Of a stretch of 64,000 bases of DNA, positions 1 through 14,703 are shown piece after piece. The stretch comes from Cruorifilaria tuberocauda (lineage: Eukaryota; Nematoda; Chromadorea; Rhabditida; Onchocercidae). The translations under genes and the position numbers were made by a program. Numbering within the stretch: the first letter of the stretch is position 1; each line of letters opens with the position of its first letter. The notes under the pieces were generated by a model. It was not told where the DNA came from. It did not search any database and saw only the letters and a program-made list of their open reading frames with translations. Location: positions 1 through 64,000 of the forward strand of contig JABVXU010000107.1 in assembly GCA_013365365.1 (NCBI GenBank), given 5' to 3'.

Positions 1-1954
1 CCTTTCCAATGCTTCATACTTTGGTACTTTCTTTATTCTGGAGGAGGGAGGATCTGGGCCAATCACATTTCAATTTCAAGAACAAAAGATTTCGTTAACA
101 AAGCTTGTAAAACCACAAACATGCATTTAGCTTACAATATCAAATCCAGAACAAAGGATTTCATCATCCTTCTTCTTCTTGATATCATCGACGCAGTTTA
201 TAGACAAGTAGCTAACAATGCTAAATTTAAGAACAAAGGATTTCATCATCCTTCATTTCCTCGCTTTTCCAGCGACAGTGTCAAAATAGCCAAAATATAA
301 ATCCTAGTATCTCTTTTGCTGCAAATTTTCTTTCTCTAATTTAATTTTTCATTAACGATTCCTCACTTTTATTTCAGAAATTCACTCACTCCTGTGAAAA
401 ATATCGTAAAAGTAAAAACATGAGAAATAGCAACATTTTGAAATCATTCTTGCAGCAAGAAAAACGGTTTCCTAAATGAGTAGCTAATAAAGTGAATAAG
501 AATTTGCAGCTGGTTATTGCGACGAGCTATGAAGGAGCATGTCTTTATAAGCATTTTAAAACTATCGCAAAAAATATCAATTTCAACTCAAATTTTGCTG
601 ACATTTCAACTGATTTTAATAATCATTAACAGCATCATAACCTGTTTCGAGATTTTTGAGTTTTTCGGAATGTTATTGCTTATCAATATCTGCATTTATT
701 AGCTTGTTGTAGAGAAAAACTGGATTGAAAATCACTTATTTCAAATCAGCGGTGAACAAAATACACTTTGTAAAATGCTACTGTTTACTGTTTTCCTTTC
801 ATACTGGTTTTTATTAATTTTATATGACAATTTTATTCGTCATTTGTTGCTTTAAAAGAAGCTGTAGTTGAGGAGGATAAGCGACGATAATGCCATAACA
901 GTTATTCTGTCGTATTATCTTTGAAGCAATTTCATTGTGATCATTGCTATTCAGCAGTATTAACATAATGAAATTACGAATTATATAAAATGAGTAATGT
1001 TCCTTTCTTGATTTTCTTCCCAAACATCTTTTGCGGTAAAATTTCTTCTCCAACTTCTCTTTTCATTTTGCACTTTTCAATTTTGCATTTTTACTTTAAA
1101 ATTTAGAATTTTTAGAGGAGGAATTTCTTTTTCGATGACCAATTTTTTACAGAAAAAATTAGAACTGAGTAATTATATTTAAAATATCGGAATGTATTTA
1201 ATTATAGTTTTTATTTGATTTTTGAAGTGAAATATCAGAGCTATTTAAAAAACTATACCGATTAAATTTCCTTGGGATAATGTTAAATCAAAATGAAAAG
1301 TGCTTGATATTAAATTTGTCTGTTTTTATAAGTTTGCTAATAAATCAAAAACTTTATAAAAAATGAATTTTTCTTCAATAATTAATATTTAAAATTTTAT
1401 CATTTTCTTCTACATCTCATATAATACTTATAATAATTAAGTCAAAAAATGCAATAGCAGTATTTGATCAATGTTTTCCAAAAACATTTTTCATACTACA
1501 TTTTTTTTCATTTTAGAAAACTTTTCGAAATGCATTTTGAGAAGCTTTTTTCAGTTATCCTGGCGAAAATTCTATATTTTTTTTTCAATTAAGTTTCTCT
1601 CAGTTGGCTTGACTGAATCATAAAATAATTTACTTATTAGTTTCATGAGATTTAGAGTTACGCGAAATGCAGTTGTTATAACACTTCATGCACTTATCGG
1701 AATGAATTAAACATATGTGAAAAAACAATTTCATTATAATAGTTCGACACAGTGATTGTTCCTTAAATAATAATCTGTCAATACTGTTACTTTACTAACC
1801 TTATGGTGCCGCGACACGTGTTCAATACTAAATTTTTTTTTTGTTTTTGATAATTTTAATCGAAGTGAATTCTATCATTCAGGTGATTTTTTCATCTCAT
1901 AAATTGAATTTGACATTCGGTAGAAGTCTGTGAACTATTTAATTGGAGCTATAG
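1..1954. other. gene-free stretch upstream of the FMO
   Basis: No exon with credible splice sites or family similarity was found on either strand; the open frames are short and AT-driven. Positions about 147-175 and 229-255 carry a short direct repeat (AACAAAGGATTTCATCATCC). The stretch just before 1955 probably holds the FMO promoter and leader, but no promoter element is recognisable. Confidence 0.5.
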
Positions 1955-4900
1955 ATGCCTGCAAGAATTTGTGTGGTTGGTGCAGGAGCAAGCGGTTTGA
2001 CAGCTGCAAAAACATGTCTTGAAAATGGTTTGCAGGTGGTGTGCTTTGAGAAATCCTGTGATATTGGTGGATTGTGGCGATATAAGCCGCAGCCTTGTCC
2101 TGGTTCGAACTTTAAGAAATTTATATTTTTTGAATCCTCAAAGTTAAATATTCTGAATTAATGTGAGAAATAAGAAATTGAAAACTATTTGTTTATTAAA
2201 CAATATAAATAACCGCTGAAAAAAGGATGCTTTGCACAATCATCATGGCTTAATTTACTTCGTTCATCCAAATTCATTCTTCAATTATTATTTTATATCT
2301 TTTAACATTCTGAAGATTATAAAGTAAATAACATACTTAATAAGGATGACCTCTTGTATGAACGAAAGTAAAAAAGAAATTTCCTGCTCTATAGCAATCT
2401 TTCAGAACTGAATTTGTTATGATTTATAATTTATTTCTGCTCTATAATCGATTTAATCTTACTAATAGCAATCTTACTGCTGATATGGTGGTAGAAATCT
2501 TGTACTTATTTCTTATTTCAACATTTTTGTAGCTTTCATCAAATTTCAGGTGAGGGTACAGTGATGAAAAATACGATAATTAATACATCGAAAGAGATGA
2601 CAGCTTTTAGTGATTTTGTTCCACTACCTGAAATGCCTAATTTCATGAGTCATACTCAAATATTGGCATATTTTCGATCATACGCTGATCATTTTCATTT
2701 GTTACAACATATTAAATTGATGCATGAAGTGATACACGTTGAAAGGGATGAGAAATATGACGAAACTGGCCGATGGAATGTTACATATCGTATCATTAAG
2801 TGAGTTAATTTTATTTATTGTTGCTAATCAAATATCCCATCAGTCGTGCGATTATCAAGTCGCAGTACTTCCTTCAACGAGTTTCATCAAATTGTAAAAG
2901 AGATGATAAGTAAATAGTTTTTTGATAGGTTCCATCATAGTCTCCAAAATCGTTTCTTTTTTTGATACTTATATTTCTAACGATGATAACATCTCCACCG
3001 CGTATTATTTATTAAAATTTATAAATTATTTATTTGATTTTGATTAGACACGTCGAATTATAGTACACTGAATGAAGATTGAGCTCTTGTTGGTTTGTTG
3101 GTTGTACAAGTTGACAGGGATGCTTTAATTTAGAACTGATAGTAACAGTAATCAATCTTGTGATGATCAAATACAACCCAACAACCTTTGCCAATCATAA
3201 AACGATACAGCATAAAGTTCTTATACAACGATAAACAAATAAAACAAAATGATTTAAGTTTGAAGAATATACATACGAATTGGAAGTGAATAAATAGTAA
3301 AATAGAAGAAATTCTGTAAAACAGTTTTTATAATGAAAATATGTCAACTACAGACAACATTAAGCTTTCTTGCATTTACAGCAATAATGAATCATGGAGA
3401 AATTTACTGACGAAAGAATTTGTTAGTCAATTATTTGCTTTGGTTATGTAACAAATATTGTAGTTAAAGATAGTTTCAACAAGTTTCTCGACAATCTCTC
3501 TCTCTCACTTTGCTTTGCAGTGATGAAAGCAACGATAAACCTTATAAATTACTTTTTGACTTGTCCATATACATCAAATTTCTTTTCTTTTCTTTAACTT
3601 TTACAAACTTCTTCAACTTCATCCTTTCCGTCCTCTTCTTTAACTTTTAATTTCTCAACCATCTTCCTGTTCTTACCTCCTATCTTTATTATCATTTTTA
3701 TTCACATTATTATGATTTTTTTAGGTAAATTATTTTTTAAAATGAAGCAAAATTGTTTATTTCGATATGTTTTCATTTCAGACGGTATATATTCTTGTTT
3801 AATTTTGAATAGCTATTTATTACTATCAAATTATTTAGCTTTTTATTCTGATCACGCAACAAAAGTTACTGTTCTCATACGCAATACAAAGGAAAGGTAG
3901 TCCTTTCTGATGTATGTTTGATGACTGAAATAATGAACAGTTACTTACTTATCACTTTATTTATTATATTGCAATAAAAATAGACTTGAAAAAAGTAAAT
4001 AATTAAAAAGCTAAAAGCAAGAAGAACTACCGATAAGAAACATTTAGGAATTTTTTATAGTGATAGTGTGACACGAACTGAAAATTTTGATGGAATACTG
4101 CTCTGCTGTGGTCATCATGCAATACCGTACTGGCCGGAACAATTCCCGGGACAGGAAGAATTTCGGGGTGAAATTATTCATAGCCGCGATTATCATGAAC
4201 CATTTGCGTACTCTGACAAGACTGTAGTATTGATTGGAATTGGTAATTCTTCTGGTGATATTGCAGTTGATTTGAGTACAATTTCTCGGAAGGTACAGTT
4301 TTTCCTCTTGAAATATAAAAATACTTCTTAAAATATTAATGTATTTTTCATGATTTCTCATAATATAAGCACAATCAATGACAAATCCATTTCAGGTGTA
4401 TTTGTCAACTCGTAGTGGTTCCTGGGTAATTAAAAGAACTTGGGATTGCGGTGAACCGATTGACTTAGTTTTTGTCAATCGGTACATGCATACGCTAAGA
4501 AAGTTACTACCATCCTGGGCAAGTCTTGTCATTCATTTATTAATTATCATGAATCTAATTAAGTGAATTCACTCATTTTAATATATGATTTTTGGCTAGA
4601 TTTCTAATATTTATTAATTCTAAAATTGATATATGAGTTGAAAAATCAATTTAGTGGATACTGAAAATTTTACCTAAAATTCCGTGAAATTAGGAAGTGT
4701 CACAAAGTAATAGCTGTTAATGAGATAGAATTTTTTTATTTCAAAATGATTAACATCTAAAATAAGGGAAGTTTCTCAAATATTTTTTAGCTGGCTTTTC
4801 TCAGATACATCTTTTATTGTGTAATGCTAAAACTTGATTTCGAAATATTTGCATATCAGAAATAAATAATAAGACTGAAAAAACAAAAATAACGAAATTG

Positions 4901-6654
4901 ATGAGATATTTTTATGTGCAATAATATCATATCATCTTTAAGATTAAGACTTAACTTGATCTATTAAATATTACTACACAAATTCAATGTAATTACAGTT
5001 GGTTGACAAAACGTATGAAAGCAAACTTAATCAAAATTTTGATCATGGAAGATATGGTTTAAAACCAAAACATCGAGCTACTGCACAACATGCTACCATC
5101 AACGATGACCTTCCAAATCGTATTGCTAGCGGATCCATTATTGTAAGCAAAATTAAACCAAGTAATATATGCATACTAAATATGATGACGCTAAATCACG
5201 AGGAATCTGTTTGGTTACCGGATCCAGTTAAGATTACATGAGCTTTCTTGATCCTTATTTATGATACTTGTGTGAGTATCTAAATACGTATGTCATATTC
5301 CAGTTATGTGTAAATTATTGTTTCAAATTAGAATAGAAGAATACGTATTATGCTTAGGATGATGATTTTTTAGGTTAAACCGAATGTTGCTCGCTTTACT
5401 GAACACGATGTGATATTCGAGGATGGTACAACGGTGAGTAATGTTGATACGGTGATCTTTGGCACCGGCTATTCATTCCAGTTTTCAATTGTTGAAGATG
5501 GAAATCTTATACCTGTTACTGATAATGTTGTTGATTTATATCTACAGATGTATCCACCGCAATTATCATCAAAGGTTTGCTTTAATCTAAAAATCTGAAA
5601 ATTTCAATATTTGTTTCTCTGTCATTTATATTTTTGCTTCATTTCTTGCATTTTTCAACAGCGTTTTACTCTTGAATACCTATTCTACTGAATACCTATT
5701 TTCAGAATACTCTAGCTATAATAGGTCTTATTCAACCAGTTGGTTCGATAATGCCTGTTTCTGAGATGCAATCTCGACTATACTGTGAAGTATTTGTTGG
5801 TCATTGTAAACTACCCGGGACTGAAAAAATGAAAAAAGATATTAAAAGGAAGAAAGCATTTTTGGCAAAAAAATTTTTGAAAAATCGACGACATACTTTG
5901 GAAGTTTGTTATAATTACTTTACGTAAAGTAAAATGTTTTTTCTCTTTTAACTTTTTAAAAAATTACTTTTTTTTGAAATTATTCTATGAGAAGAAAGAA
6001 AAAATATTTAAAAAAATTATTATTTTCTCATAAAAATTATTATTTACTCAAATGAATTTGAGATTGAATATGCAAGTTATATGGATGAATTAGCGAAAAT
6101 GTTCGGTGCAAAACCAAATTTGCTCAAATATTGGTTCACTGACCCTCGTTTGGCATACATTTTGCTATTTGGTGGCATGGCAGCATATCAATTTAGATTA
6201 AATGTTAGGTTCAATTTTAATAAGATGTCTGAAAAAATTCCTTTAATTAATCAGAAGAATTGTTTTGATCGGTCAATTCTTATCAATAATAATATTTATG
6301 GTAATTTATGTTTTGAGGACACTCTTATTTTCATATATCGCATGTACAAATCGCTTTTTATTTCAAACCTGATTATATTCCTGAAATGATTGAACTAATT
6401 ATATTTTGCAATTTTTCAATTGAATTATCTAATTGAACTGGCAACAAATACCAATTGTCCATTTCAGGGAAGAGACCTTCATTCTTCATTCATTTTTACA
6501 GGGTCCACACTCATGGATCGGAGCCCGTAGTGCACTGTTAGGCATGACAAGAAGGACATTTGAGAATTCCCGAACACGAAAAACGACCGAAACGATGGAA
6601 TCAACACCGAATAATAAAATACTCTATTTCTGGAAAATGATGAAACCTTTTTAA
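1955..6654 (+). CDS. flavin-containing monooxygenase (FMO), complete, 9 exons
   Basis: FAD- and NADPH-dependent enzyme that oxygenates soft nucleophiles (N and S centres), normally at the ER membrane. Exons: 1955-2102, 2550-2799, 4061-4292, 4396-4527, 4999-5142, 5374-5574, 5706-5903, 6063-6203, 6502-6654. All phases join to give 532 aa, the usual FMO length. Visible motifs: N-terminal FAD site GAGASG (residues 9-14), the EGTVMKNT and NTSKEM block, the FMO signature FxGxxxHxxxY (167-177), NADPH site GIGNSSG (192-198), and a FATGY-like FGTGY in exon 6. The C-terminal exons match the nematode pattern (YMDELA, GPHSWIGAR). The donor of exon 4 (CTT|GTCATT) and the acceptor of exon 8 (TTTGAG|ATT) are weak but are fixed by phase and homology. 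No break is seen. Which FMO paralogue this is cannot be told. Confidence 0.95.
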
Positions 6655-7623
6655 CGCATATGTATATTTTGAATATGCTTATAACTGGCTCATTTCGAGA
6701 TTAGGCCTATTAACAGTCTAGAAATTTTATTTGAGATAACTTGCAAATCATTGTAAAAAAATGTGGATGATATTTAAATATAAAAGTCTAAATAACAAAT
6801 TACTTGCAGTGTAACTTCTTCACAATCAAATGAAAAACAACTGCATTTGTCGCTGAACAAGATTTCAGCACTTACTCACTTGGATTTTATTTGATATGAA
6901 AATAGTTTTCAAATAATTCTTTCTTAGTTAATTTAATCTTAAATTTGCTGAAGATTTCTGCTCAACTGAGCATCACTCCGTATGATTAATTTTATTTAGT
7001 TTGTCTAGTTTTTCTTCATCTACAACTTGGTTTAGTTTATATTAGTCTATAGGTAAAGTTTATTTCATTGAAGTGTTAGGGATAACATATTATTTGAAAA
7101 TTATTTATTCAGAAATTACTTTGATTCCGTATGGCATTTATTAAATCAACTTGTATCGTCATATTTAATATTATAACCTGAATCCTTATTATTAACATCA
7201 CATAATTAATAGTCATTGTAAGCTCTAAATTCAACCAAGTTTATCACTCAAAATGGAGACAGATATTTCCGTTGTTTTACTGCTTTCCTGAAAAAAATTT
7301 CTCATAATGATCGATTTTCAAATTTTGTTATCAATAGGTATTTATCAGTCAAAAAAGAAGGGAAAAGAAGGAATCTTATCTTATTATGCTAAACGCATTA
7401 GCGTGTTCCGAGTCTTTGTTAATTTAAGCTTCACAATTTCCATACAAATTCAAATTTAAAGTCGAATTTTAGTTTCAACATATCTCTTCTGGAGAATTTA
7501 AATCAAGGATAGAACTTTCTTGGAATATTAATAATAAGCAATTAAATGGAAAAAATTTATATAGTAATAATAAAAGATGCGCATTTGATATGTTTATTTT
7601 TAATTATATAATTTTTAAAAGCT
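6655..7623. other. intergenic, convergent 3' ends
   Basis: Lies between the stop of the FMO gene (+) and the stop of the cuticlin-like gene (-). It should contain both 3' UTRs. No coding signal was seen. Confidence 0.5.
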
Positions 7624-10600
7624 TTACCTATTTTTCCTATACAGAAAGAGTATAGTGGTTGATAAAATGGTAAGTAGAAATGAAGTGGCAAGAAGGAGAG
7701 TAGCAAGAACTGGATAAGTTAGACATATTCTCTGTGATGCTATCAGTGCGATTGCCATTCCACTTTTCGGCCCATAATTGAACTGAAATTTAAATATTCA
7801 TTTTGTAATCGTTATTTAGATATTATCAATGACTCTAATCAGATTAATTTGTTGAAAATCAATAAATAGTTTCGTTTTAATCTTATTCTTCCTCAATCAA
7901 TGGTAATGCTTATTAAATCCGTGTTGTACCAAAAAAGAAAATACAAAAAGACAGATACAGTATTCAATAGATTCTAATTTAAGATTTCAAAAGATCACCT
8001 CTAAAATTATTCCAACTATCAATCAATTAATTTCAAGAACAACAATTAATGTTAAGAAATACCTGACTAACTTCTTCCATTAAATATCGTGATTGAGGAT
8101 CAGATACTCCATTTTCGTCAATGTTGTCAAGCATGCTAAGTGTAGCAACTAAATCCATCTGATGATTGCTACGTAAATCTGATGATATAATATGTGTGTT
8201 CTTTTCCAATATCATGCTGAAGTATTATAGATTTCAGCACATTTGAATTATTTCCATCATAATTTTATCAGTAAAGTTTTAAATATATGAACTTAGAATT
8301 ATTGCCAGCTACACTGCGCCGAAATCGATTGTTAGTAGTGCATGTCGGTGGAGTTAAGCCTTCACATTCACCAGCACTTTTCTTGCACAGTTCAACGACA
8401 CACTGATAATTTAGGACAGAAGTATCACTGAACTTATATCCCCACGTTTCAACCACTGCCTACAAATACAAATTCTATTTGAATAAGTGATTATTAGCAA
8501 TAGTAATGAAAATGTAATTTTTTGCAAATTCATCTATAAGTTATTATTGCTGAAACATGATATTTTTCTAGCTTCAGCTTCTAACTGATCAAGAAACATT
8601 TCGAATCAGCCCACAGTGCATGGGACAAAAAATTGGGCTTAAAATTAATTTTATAAATTTAATTTTTCAATCTAACTTATAATTTGTGAGTGCATTTAAA
8701 AATGAAGGGATTTATAAATTAGATCTATTAACACTTCTCAAAAACAATGTTAAACATTTTTTTTGTAAAGTGTTTGTAGATTTGGTCAAAGCTTTGCGAT
8801 ATCAGATTTTGTTTTATCTTATCCTGATTATTTTAGAATTTTAAGATAAGTTAGTTTTTTGATTCAACCATTATACTTTCCTCTTCGAAAAATTTAAGAT
8901 GGATTTTTGTTTTAAAAACATCTAAAAATTTTACTCTTGTCATGTCTGCGTCATACTGCACATCAGGTTGTATGATCGGATCAATAGTACATCCATCCAA
9001 ATCAAGCTGAACATATTTTAACTTGTTACTAATTTTTTTTTGCTAATTAAATTAAATATTGAGTAGTTAATAGAAAATAAAAGTTAGATACCAAGTCAAA
9101 ACGTGTTCCTCGTCCATCATTAACAAAGCATGAATGTACCAGAAAGCCTTGTGTATCATCATCACATTCCCAAACGTGGTAAATTTTTTCACCCACTTGG
9201 CCGTAACTGTAATTTGTAGAAATTACTGGATTACATTTATTAAAAGTTACTTCTTCCAAAAAAAGAAACTGATTGAATTCGACTATAATCAGTTATTCTC
9301 AAACTATTTCGAAAAAATTTTTGTTTCTGCTCCATGATAGATAATGCACTCATCAACAGATTTAATCAATAATCCAATTAACAAGAATAATTTAGAATTA
9401 TGCGAAGCAAAGAAACTACGTAATAAAGTTAGTAAATTTGAGAATTTTGAAAAAAGTTTTACACAGCTGGCGGTCCATCTGCGCTTCCTGAATGAATACT
9501 GTATGTGCAAGTGGGCATCTGTACCGTATCCATTAGCTCAGTAGTACCGATTGATGACATATCTACGCCGGATGTTAGCCGTTTGATATTCCGGAAAAAA
9601 CACATACAACGATAAGCACGATCAGCTCGCGTTACAAATGTTCCATGAAATGATACGACTATTGTAAGGGAGAACATGATGCCCTAAAATTATTTGAATT
9701 TGGGTGAAACTTCTAAAATGTTTGATAGAACTTCACAGTGAATAAACTAAACAAAAAATATCCAAGCTTTGCATTAAATTAAATTATTCCGCTAGCATGT
9801 GCTGTTAGAAAAACAAAAACAAAATTAACTATAATTAAATATAAATCGAGGATACCTCCAAAGAACCGGTAACTCGCTGTCGTTGCATGGTACAGTCACC
9901 ATTTTGAATCATCATTGAAAATTTGTTCTGATCGACATTTGATGCGAAATTCCTGGAGCATCGATCATCGTCAGCTAACCCTCGTACATACACGCGTCCA
10001 GTAAATGGTTTTCTTGTTCGAAATGTTAGCGATACCATTGTATCCTCGCAATCTACCTGCAATATAATTAAAGTAATATGCTCAATTTCATAGTAATCCA
10101 GGAAGTCCAACTGACAAGATCGGTATCCTGATGGAATAAATGAAATGATTCGATTGTCTTGCATAATAACTTTTGCTAATGACAATTTGAAGCACTTAAT
10201 TAATTACTCCATCAACAAAAGATGATACAAATGATTTAAAAGATAGCAGCACAATTCTGGTGATTAAATATGGCCTAGAAAGTCTAGAAAAATCAAAACC
10301 GATATAGAAATGAAAGAAGCAATCATCAATCAGAGCGTTTAGATTGATAGATAAAATATTGAAATTGGTCCATTAATATTGTTATTTTGTGTTGCTAATC
10401 ATAACTCAATAGAACTACTAAATTAATACTTAGAAGCTTTACGTTAATTTTCAGCCTTTATAAAATAAATTAATGTTTAATTTGTCAGTAATTTTATAGT
10501 AATAAGTTAATAAATATGTTTCAATAAATAAAAATTTTCACAATATTATTTTGCTATAAATATAACAGGAATAAACGATAAAAGTAAAAGAAAAAGCTCA

Positions 10601-10709
10601 CCACTGGCGTTCCTATCAATTCGTTATCAATTGTGGCAGCTAATATATTCTTCACAAGATTACATACAAGAAGATGACTGATGATATAATGAATTTTTAA
10701 AGTTTGCAT
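7624..10709 (-). CDS. cuticlin-like ZP-domain membrane protein, 8 exons
   Basis: Extracellular-matrix (cuticle) protein of the cuticlin/ZP family; such proteins polymerise through the ZP domain after release from a membrane anchor. Exons in transcript order: 10709-10602, 10056-9856, 9683-9463, 9206-9092, 9006-8935, 8459-8293, 8216-8063, 7782-7624, giving 398 aa. Residues 1-24 form a signal peptide (MQTLKIHYIISHLLVCNLV). The ZP domain follows from about 37 (DCEDTMVSLTF, YVRGLADDDRC, CTYSIHSG, VWECDDDT, CFVNDGRGTRFDL), with regularly spaced cysteines. RFRR at 284-287 is a furin-type cleavage site after the ZP domain, and a transmembrane helix plus short basic tail (LFLYRKNR) ends the protein. 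An upstream in-frame ATG at 10736 is possible, but the chosen start gives the better signal peptide. The junction between exons 6 and 7 (AA|GTTCAT) is the least certain. Confidence 0.9.
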
Positions 10710-13700
10710 GATTTTGGAGCGCCTATTGTTTAACACCTTTTCGCATATAACTCAGTAAACAGTCCCAACCAGGCATTTATATGATAACTTGGCCTATCAA
10801 TTAGGACATCAGTAGGCAAACAGAGGGAAGAGAAGAAAAAGGCTAAGAAAAAAAGGTACAAAATTGTGTACGTATTTTGGATATTAGGAATGACAAAAAT
10901 ACGGAAAAACATATCCCACTTCTACCTTTCCGTTCATATTAACGGTAAATAGGTCACAAATCTTAATTGGTATGTAAATTTACATAACATCAAAGACTTT
11001 CATCCATTTATCGCTAAACTGAGAAAATAAAAGAAATAATTCCTTTTCCTCTGATCGAAAAAGTGTTTCCTGACTAAGGGATTAAAGTAATTTTTACTGA
11101 TGAATTTATTCGATATTTCCTGTTATTATTGCTTCGCTAATTTCTTTTAATACTACGAATATCGAAATTTTTGTTCTCTCTTTCCAATGGATTAATTATT
11201 TTCATCAACAATAGAATATTATTTTGAATTTCGAAAAAAGAGAAGAACAGTGAGAAGAACAGTCTTCTTCTTCCTCATTTTTTGAATAGTTGGAAAGAAT
11301 AGAATGAAAAAAGAAATCAAAGACTTTTTATTTTGTGCAAAAGTTTTCGATATTTTAATTCGTATGAATTTGATGAAGGATTTCTTTAATGAACAAAATA
11401 TTGAAAGAAAAAGAAAACCGAATACTTCATGATGTACTGTAATATTCTGGTTATTAATTTTTTTTAGTTTTTACTGTGATGCAATTCTCAGTTCTTGTAC
11501 ATTAGGAAATCTATTATTTTTTCCTTTACCAGATAATAATTCTGGCTTTCTTCTTAAACGTCAAATGAGGGACGAAACTTTAAATATTCTAGTTCAATTT
11601 TCTCAATCATTTGTTAAAAATAAAAAGATCATAAAAAGCAAAAAAAAGAATCCATTTTAAGGATAATTGCATGATTTCGTAGAATTGCAACGGTTTAATG
11701 AGTTGTTATCAAAGAATGATCTTTTCATTACCTCCTGGAATCATTCTGGAAATGAAATTTTTTCTCATTCATTTTTCCAACGAAGGATTTGACCTCAATA
11801 TCCAGAATTTGTCGTGCACTTCCTAAAAGACAAATTGCATCTGAAAATTTCAATCACAAGCGTTTATGTTACACAGTTCGAAGTTTTTAACGCTCTTCCT
11901 TTATCTGTCAATTTCTATTCCATCGTCTTTTTATCATCTGTCAAAATCCTAATGCTGTCTTTATCCTAAATTAATTACACATATAATTGATTACATTTAT
12001 AAAGCAGAGGAAATATAGCACCGATAATCAATTGTTTTATATCTGCCATGAGGATCAAAGCGTATTAAAAATTTTTAATGATTAAAAAGATATAAATGAA
12101 AATTTTAAGACAGATTTCAAAATTAATTTAAAATTTCCTCATACCTAAACATGGCCCGAACATTTATATTTAGAATACGAAACAACTGGATTTAATTGAA
12201 CTCATTTATGCGTATCGAAGCTTTCCTCTGCCAGTGATTTATGGATTAAAAGTTTTCAAAAAAAGGATATTATAGCGTAATATTATAGAGTATTGTTGTC
12301 TGATACTTTCTGAAAGCAAAAAGTCAATTCATAAAAGTGCTCGTTCGATTCATTCGATTATTTTTTGTATAAAATTTCCCTAGCTACATTTAAATTTTGA
12401 GAAATTTTCATCGCGAAAACGGAAATTTCTATTTATAAAACGAAATTTTGCAAAAGTTTCAATTTCCAATCAAAAATCGTTGGGTTAAACAAGTTCAATT
12501 AAATTCAATTTCTTTCACTTACGAAGCTTAAATTCGCAAGAAATTATTTCGAGATTTTGCATAATGAATAATCAAATGAAATCTTCGAGAAAAAAGGTTA
12601 CATTAATTTCAACATTTCTCTCAGATAAGGCAAAAATTAAATTCTAAAAATTTGACCATTAAATTTAAAGTGCTGATCCATTTTCAGCTAAAAAACGAAG
12701 AACTTCACAACTTCTATCAGCCATTTTTCATAAGCATTTAAAATCTCGTCCATCCTCTTTTTGCTCTCTCTTAAAAAAAATTTTAATCAGAATAAGCAAT
12801 CAACAATAGATCATTCCCTTCAAAAATTTGAATCCACCGAAATATCAAAGAGAGAAGGAGAAATATAAGGTAAAAGTCCCTTCCAAATATATTTTATTCT
12901 TTTAAAGAAGGAAAAACCGGTCATAACAGGAAGAGTAGTAGTAGAAGCAAATGAATATCAATCAACCTGACACTATCACGTATCTTTCTAGAAAGACAAC
13001 AAAAAACGAAGAAAAATGAATGCTATAGCGCATTAGATTAGAATCTGAGTGCGAGTCCGTAAAATTAAGGCAATGTTCGTTGCCAATCGTGATAAATTTA
13101 ATATATCGGTTCCTTTTTGTCTAAATTCATTTATTCATTCATAGCTGATAATTTACCATGTGTTAATTTTAATTTAGGAGGAACTTTTTCTTATTTTTAA
13201 TATTCTGATGGTGAAAATACTCTTCAAGATTTGATTTACCAAGCTACAAAATTTGTGAGCTCTTCATTTTATTTCAGGACGAAAGTTAAGAAATCCTAAA
13301 CATTTTATTATTCATCATCACGTATTAGAAAATTTTGTAGCATTTTCTTCTGATTTTGTCCTCGATAACATTTGGAAGCGTAAATTTTAATGCTATTTAT
13401 TAACAAACATTAAAATACCACACCAACTAGATTAATTTGCATTATGTATGGAACGAGTTGTAGAGAGATTTCAATTATTTTTAACTAATTTAATTCTTAA
13501 TTGAATTTAAATTTACATATCTGATATCCAGTTTCATGTGAATTTCCACTGCTAAGTAACTAATTATTTCAAACAATCCATCTGATAAAGATTTGAATTA
13601 CATTTTAGATCTAAACTATATATACAATTACTGCATACTTTCAATATCATTGAGTTTTATTCTCACTAAAATGCAATTCAAATGCTTTGTTGCGATAGTG

Positions 13701-14703
13701 AACTCTCATCATCGTACCACTTCTTTGAGTACTCCAAGGAATTTGAAAAATTCCTCAGAAGTCTCGTACAGGAGAAGAGTACTTTGTCACTTTCTATCGA
13801 TAGCTTACTTCAAAACAAATACTCCCTCACTTATCACATTTTTTAATTCCATTCGAGTGTAAAACAAGCATTATCGTTCGTCTCAACAGTTCCGATCAAT
13901 CAGATTGCACAGATGGCAGCAAAAATGCTAACAGCTACTTCACACATTCTCCTTAACAATTTTTTAGGAGCAAATTTCGATTCGCTCTACCGTAATCTTT
14001 CGAAATCAAAGATTACATTACTTTATATTTTTCCGCAAATTCCAATTTCATGTTATGAATAGCTTTTCAGGCTGAATAGAATATACATACAAACTGATTT
14101 CAGCGTGAGTAAAATGCGAGAGTTTTGAAATTGGATTGGATTAGTTACTTCAACTGAAAGGAATTAAAAACCATTGAAATGGATTCTTTCATGATCAATT
14201 AATCAATTTTATTTATTCTTATTTCATCAGACAGCTTACTGCTGATTTATAATGTTGAAGAGCGTGACAATACTATTTACAAAAATGAAGTAGTGATAAT
14301 TTTACTTCAAACATCTGAAGCTTTTTAAATAGAGTATTTTTTGATAATTCTGTCACTTTCATACTGAAGATAATGAATTAAAATTTTTCTAATACATTAA
14401 GTGTGTACCTTACTGATCGAAATTTCATATTTTAATATGAATAAAATCTTTGACCTTCTGTCAAATGATCAAATTTCAACATTTATCTTTTTCTGCTAAA
14501 ATTCTTTATGAGCTCAGCATTCTCGCGTTTTCTTTACTTTTCATTAGCTCAAAAAAAGGAAAGTGCCGTTCTTTCATGTCAAACATTCATGCATTCCGGA
14601 ATTTTAAGGATTTATTATATAGCATAAGTAGAAGAAAACACGAAATGTATTTGAGAAGTTGCAGAAATCTGTGAAAGAAACATAATGAGGAAGTGTCAAT
14701 GAA
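10710..14703. other. long gene-free stretch
   Basis: About 4 kb of AT-rich sequence with no exon I can support on either strand. Open frames such as 13593-13862 (+) and 14450-14674 (+) have low-complexity or unbiased composition and no family features. The left end is the upstream region of the cuticlin-like gene; the right end is that of the secreted-protein gene. Confidence 0.45.

Noticed and set aside
4044..4361. 105-codon minus-strand frame
   Set aside because: Antisense shadow of FMO exon 3.
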